Shown in pieces: positions 6,139 through 7,358 of a stretch of DNA of 7,358 bases (positions within the stretch are counted from its first letter, which is position 1; every line of letters starts with the position of its first letter). This stretch comes from Variovorax sp. (GTDB taxonomy: Bacteria; Pseudomonadota; Gammaproteobacteria; Burkholderiales; Burkholderiaceae_C): the NCBI GenBank assembly GCA_028292835.1, contig JAQGLP010000395.1, positions 1-7,358 on the forward strand. Reading direction: 5' to 3'. Below the pieces are notes generated by a model, which saw only the letters and a program-made list of their open reading frames with translations, did not search any database and was not told the origin of the DNA. The translations under genes and the position numbers were made by a program.

Positions 6139-6450
6139 TCAGCCGCGCAGTTCGGCGTTGTGTTTGCGCGTTGCGGCTCCCTTTTTGGCGGAGGCCGAGC
6201 GTTGTTCGGGCGTGCGGGCGGCCGAGGCGGCGCCGCCCTTTTTGCCGCCTGTGCGCGAGGGCGCGTGGTTCTCCGGTTGGCCGCGACCCGAGCCGGTCTT
6301 CTTGCCGCCGCCGGTTTCCTTGTTCACGGTGGCCCAGGCGCGCCGCTCGGCTTCTTCCTTGTCGGTGCCGCGCTTCTCGTAACCTTCCTCGATGTGTTCG
6401 GCCTGACGCTTTTGCTTGTCGGTGTAGGCCGACTTGTCACCTCTGGGCAT
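6139..6450 (-). CDS. Small basic 'plasmid stabilization protein'-like protein
   Basis: The protein has 103 residues. The N-terminal half, MPRGDKSAYTDKQKRQAEHI to about AWATVNKETGGGKKTGSGRG, resembles short Burkholderiales proteins that annotation pipelines often call plasmid stabilization proteins; I know of no demonstrated function. The C-terminal half is Lys, Arg, Ala and Gly-rich (TGGKKGGAASAART..., SAKKGAATRKHNAELRG), like histone-H1-type tails, so nucleic-acid binding is plausible. The frame stays open further upstream, but ATG 6448-6450 is chosen because GAGG (6457-6460) lies six bases before it, the family begins MPRGDK, and the extra codons run into the origin-like region. It converges with the KGG gene across the shared terminator zone. 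The GGKKGG stretch loosely recalls KGG proteins, and the pair may share a stress role, but this is inference. Confidence 0.8.
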   Translation of the reverse strand: MPRGDKSAYTDKQKRQAEHIEEGYEKRGTDKEEAERRAWATVNKETGGGKKTGSGRGQPENHAPSRTGGKKGGAASAARTPEQRSASAKKGAATRKHNAELRG

Positions 6451-6771
6451 AACAAACCTCGCAATAGTGGTGGAACGATGCCTGCCATCGTGGCCCCCCG
6501 AGCCCGGCCCAGCCTGTCGGAAGGCGGAAGCAACTGCCGTCAGCGGGGGCCGCTCCCAACAGCAAGCGGCGGGTTGTCCCGGCAATCCATGACCAAGTTT
6601 GTGGATAACCCACCGCATTTCACTGTACAGCGTTGCCAAGTCCTTGTCGCGGTGGAATATTTTTGCGGTTGCCCAAAGATTAGTCACATCAGGCTGTTCC
6701 CTGGAAAACATAGCGCCTGCCTGGCGCACCGTCATTGCTGTTTTAGCCCAGCCGAAGCCGGACTGGCCCCC

Positions 6772-6793
6772 GACAGGTTTGTTCAGTCCTGTC
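6772..6793. repeat. Conserved inverted repeat inside origin-like copy 2
   Basis: GACAGG-N10-CCTGTC is a perfect six-base inverted repeat 62 bases before the TTGTCCACA box. It matches the position of the near-perfect repeat at 760-781. The arm centres are 16 bases apart, about one and a half helical turns. The binding factor is unknown. Confidence 0.55.
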
Positions 6794-6979
6794 AAAGGAC
6801 AATGTTGGGGACAGTTTCGGCATAAGCAGGCAGTTGTCCACAGCTTGATCCCCGGCGCCCAGGTTGTCCCCGCCCGCGCGACAGCACGGAAGCACGGGTG
6901 CGCACAGCCAGCCAGTTAGCGTAAGTGCCCGTCGCGTCATCGGAAAACCTAACTGTCCACACAAAAGCGCTGCCCTTAT

Positions 6980-6991
6980 CTACTACTACTA
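6980..6991 (+). promoter_or_regulatory. DnaA-trio, copy 2
   Basis: Four CTA repeats (3'-GAT-5' on the lower strand) start 18 bases after the CTGTCCACA box, followed by ACTTAAATAAG, which is nearly identical to copy 1. The uninterrupted match to copy 1 runs from 6976 to 6995. Confidence 0.62.
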
Positions 6992-7259
6992 ACTTAAATA
7001 AGAGAAAGAAGAAAGAAGTCAGGCAGGAAGTGCCGTGGTCCATCAAGGCTAAAAAAGCCGGATGCGTCCGGTCGACAGGTGGACTCGTCCACCCGACTCG
7101 GCATTACAGGATTGGGCGCAAGCCCGAGGCCGCAGGTCCAGGTTTGCGGCAGTGCAGGGGGCGCTGGAACTTTCCTTTGCGGGGTGAGGTCTTGTGTTAC
7201 CGGATCGACGCTGCACATGCTGGTTTCCGGGCCCTGCCTGTGTTTTTTGTCCTTGCCCG

Positions 7260-7358
7260 ATGCCGCTGCGCTTCCTGACCTTCCTGACCACGCTGTTGCA
7301 CGCCTATGTGGCGCTGCGGCTGCTGCCGGCGTTGGCGACCCTGACCTCGGCCTGGCCG
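7260..7358 (+). CDS. Probable membrane-anchored metallophosphoesterase, N-terminus only (runs off the right edge)
   Basis: The first 33 codons from ATG 7260 are visible and open to the edge: MPLRFLTFLTTLLHAYVALR and on to LLPALATLTSAWP. This is an N-terminal hydrophobic helix with an embedded HAY/LR pattern, similar to the membrane anchor that begins YaeI/YkuE-type metallophosphoesterases ('...LHxYxxxRLLP'). The catalytic domain would lie beyond the window, so the product is a guess from the anchor. An in-frame stop at 7185-7187 bounds the start region. ATG 7260 is the first in-frame ATG, but it has no clear ribosome site, so a slightly different start is possible. Confidence 0.5.
   Translation, partial: MPLRFLTFLTTLLHAYVALRLLPALATLTSAWP

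Larger units (their letters stand above)
6600..7002 (+). other. oriC-like element, copy 2 (DnaA boxes plus DnaA-trio)
   Basis: It has the same order and orientation as copy 1: a perfect minus-strand TTATCCACA (6600-6608), TTGTCCACA on plus (6834-6842), CTGTCCACA on plus (6953-6961, two changes from consensus), then CTACTACTACTA (6980-6991). The distance between the two plus-strand boxes (119 bases) and from the last box to the trio (18 bases) equals copy 1 exactly. The minus box lies 59 bases further out than in copy 1. The weaker final box suggests that copy 1 binds DnaA better next to the trio. Its role (second origin, half of a bipartite origin, DnaA-titrating site or relic) cannot be decided from sequence. 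Confidence 0.68.
6772..7002 (+). repeat. Direct repeat unit B (pairs with 760-990)
   Basis: This is the partner of the unit at 760-990, in the same orientation, at a fixed offset of 6,012 bases, about 70% identical without gaps. The 18-base block at 6876-6893, shared without mismatch with 864-881, matches no site I know. Confidence 0.8.
6451..7259. other. Gene-free intergenic region containing origin-like copy 2
   Basis: This 809-base stretch lies between the divergent starts of the minus-strand gene and the phosphoesterase. Open frames across it lack ribosome sites or recognisable protein character. It contains the origin-like element (6600-7002), a purine-rich run after the trio (about 6994-7018), and hairpins at 7047-7059 (GGCT-aaaaa-AGCC) and 7078-7093 (GGTGGA-ctcg-TCCACC). 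From about 7100 to 7259 I see nothing beyond the probable leader of the last gene; no convincing promoter or ribosome site was found. Confidence 0.75.

Noticed and set aside
6451..6795. Extended 218-residue version of the minus-strand small basic protein
   Set aside because: The extra N-terminal codons run through origin-like copy 2 and read as non-coding; ATG 6448-6450 has its own ribosome site and begins the recognisable MPRGDK family start.

Overview
The window is GC-rich DNA from what looks like a betaproteobacterial chromosome, most likely Burkholderiales and perhaps Comamonadaceae. This rests on the recognisable starts of a MaeB-type malic enzyme and a membrane-anchored phosphoesterase, on the RpoN and small-protein families, and on codon use; no rRNA, tRNA or taxonomic marker is present. 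I see no transposase, integrase, phage gene or CRISPR array.

Layout, left to right: (1) 1-396, minus strand, the first 132 codons of a malic enzyme gene. (2) 397-1237, a gene-free stretch holding a replication-origin-like element: three DnaA boxes followed by a four-unit DnaA-trio. (3) 1238-1498, a small hypothetical protein behind a good sigma-70-type promoter. (4) 1726-2004, a doubtful or decaying small ORF that ends in a heptanucleotide tandem repeat. (5) 2085-3890, minus strand, a two-gene operon: a 120-residue membrane protein with a lone HisKA (DHp) domain and no ATPase domain, then a 471-residue NtrC-type response regulator with an intact receiver, AAA+ and Fis-type HTH. (6) 4047-5456, plus strand and divergent from that operon, an rpoN (sigma-54) gene outside its usual lptB-rpoN-hpf context, with a near-consensus sigma-54 promoter (GG-N10-GC) in front of it. 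(7) 5572-6012, a KGG-family glycine-rich stress protein, also behind a sigma-54-type promoter. (8) 6139-6450, minus strand, a small basic protein of the kind often labelled 'plasmid stabilization protein'; the two convergent genes share a three-hairpin terminator zone. (9) 6451-7259, a second gene-free stretch with a second, diverged copy of the origin-like element. (10) 7260-7358, the start of a probable membrane-anchored metallophosphoesterase.

Two themes stand out. First, a compact sigma-54 circuit: a dedicated activator and a lone DHp protein diverge from an extra rpoN that appears to be transcribed by sigma-54 itself and is followed by a stress gene with the same promoter type. Second, two same-orientation copies of a DnaA-box/DnaA-trio module lie 6,012 bp apart. 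They align without gaps over 230 bp at about 70% identity (counted by eye), with identical spacing of two boxes and the trio, and they flank the sigma-54 circuit rather than dnaA. Neither dnaA, dnaN, rpmH nor a plasmid rep gene is in the window, so whether either copy is a working origin, an auxiliary DnaA-binding locus or a relic is open.
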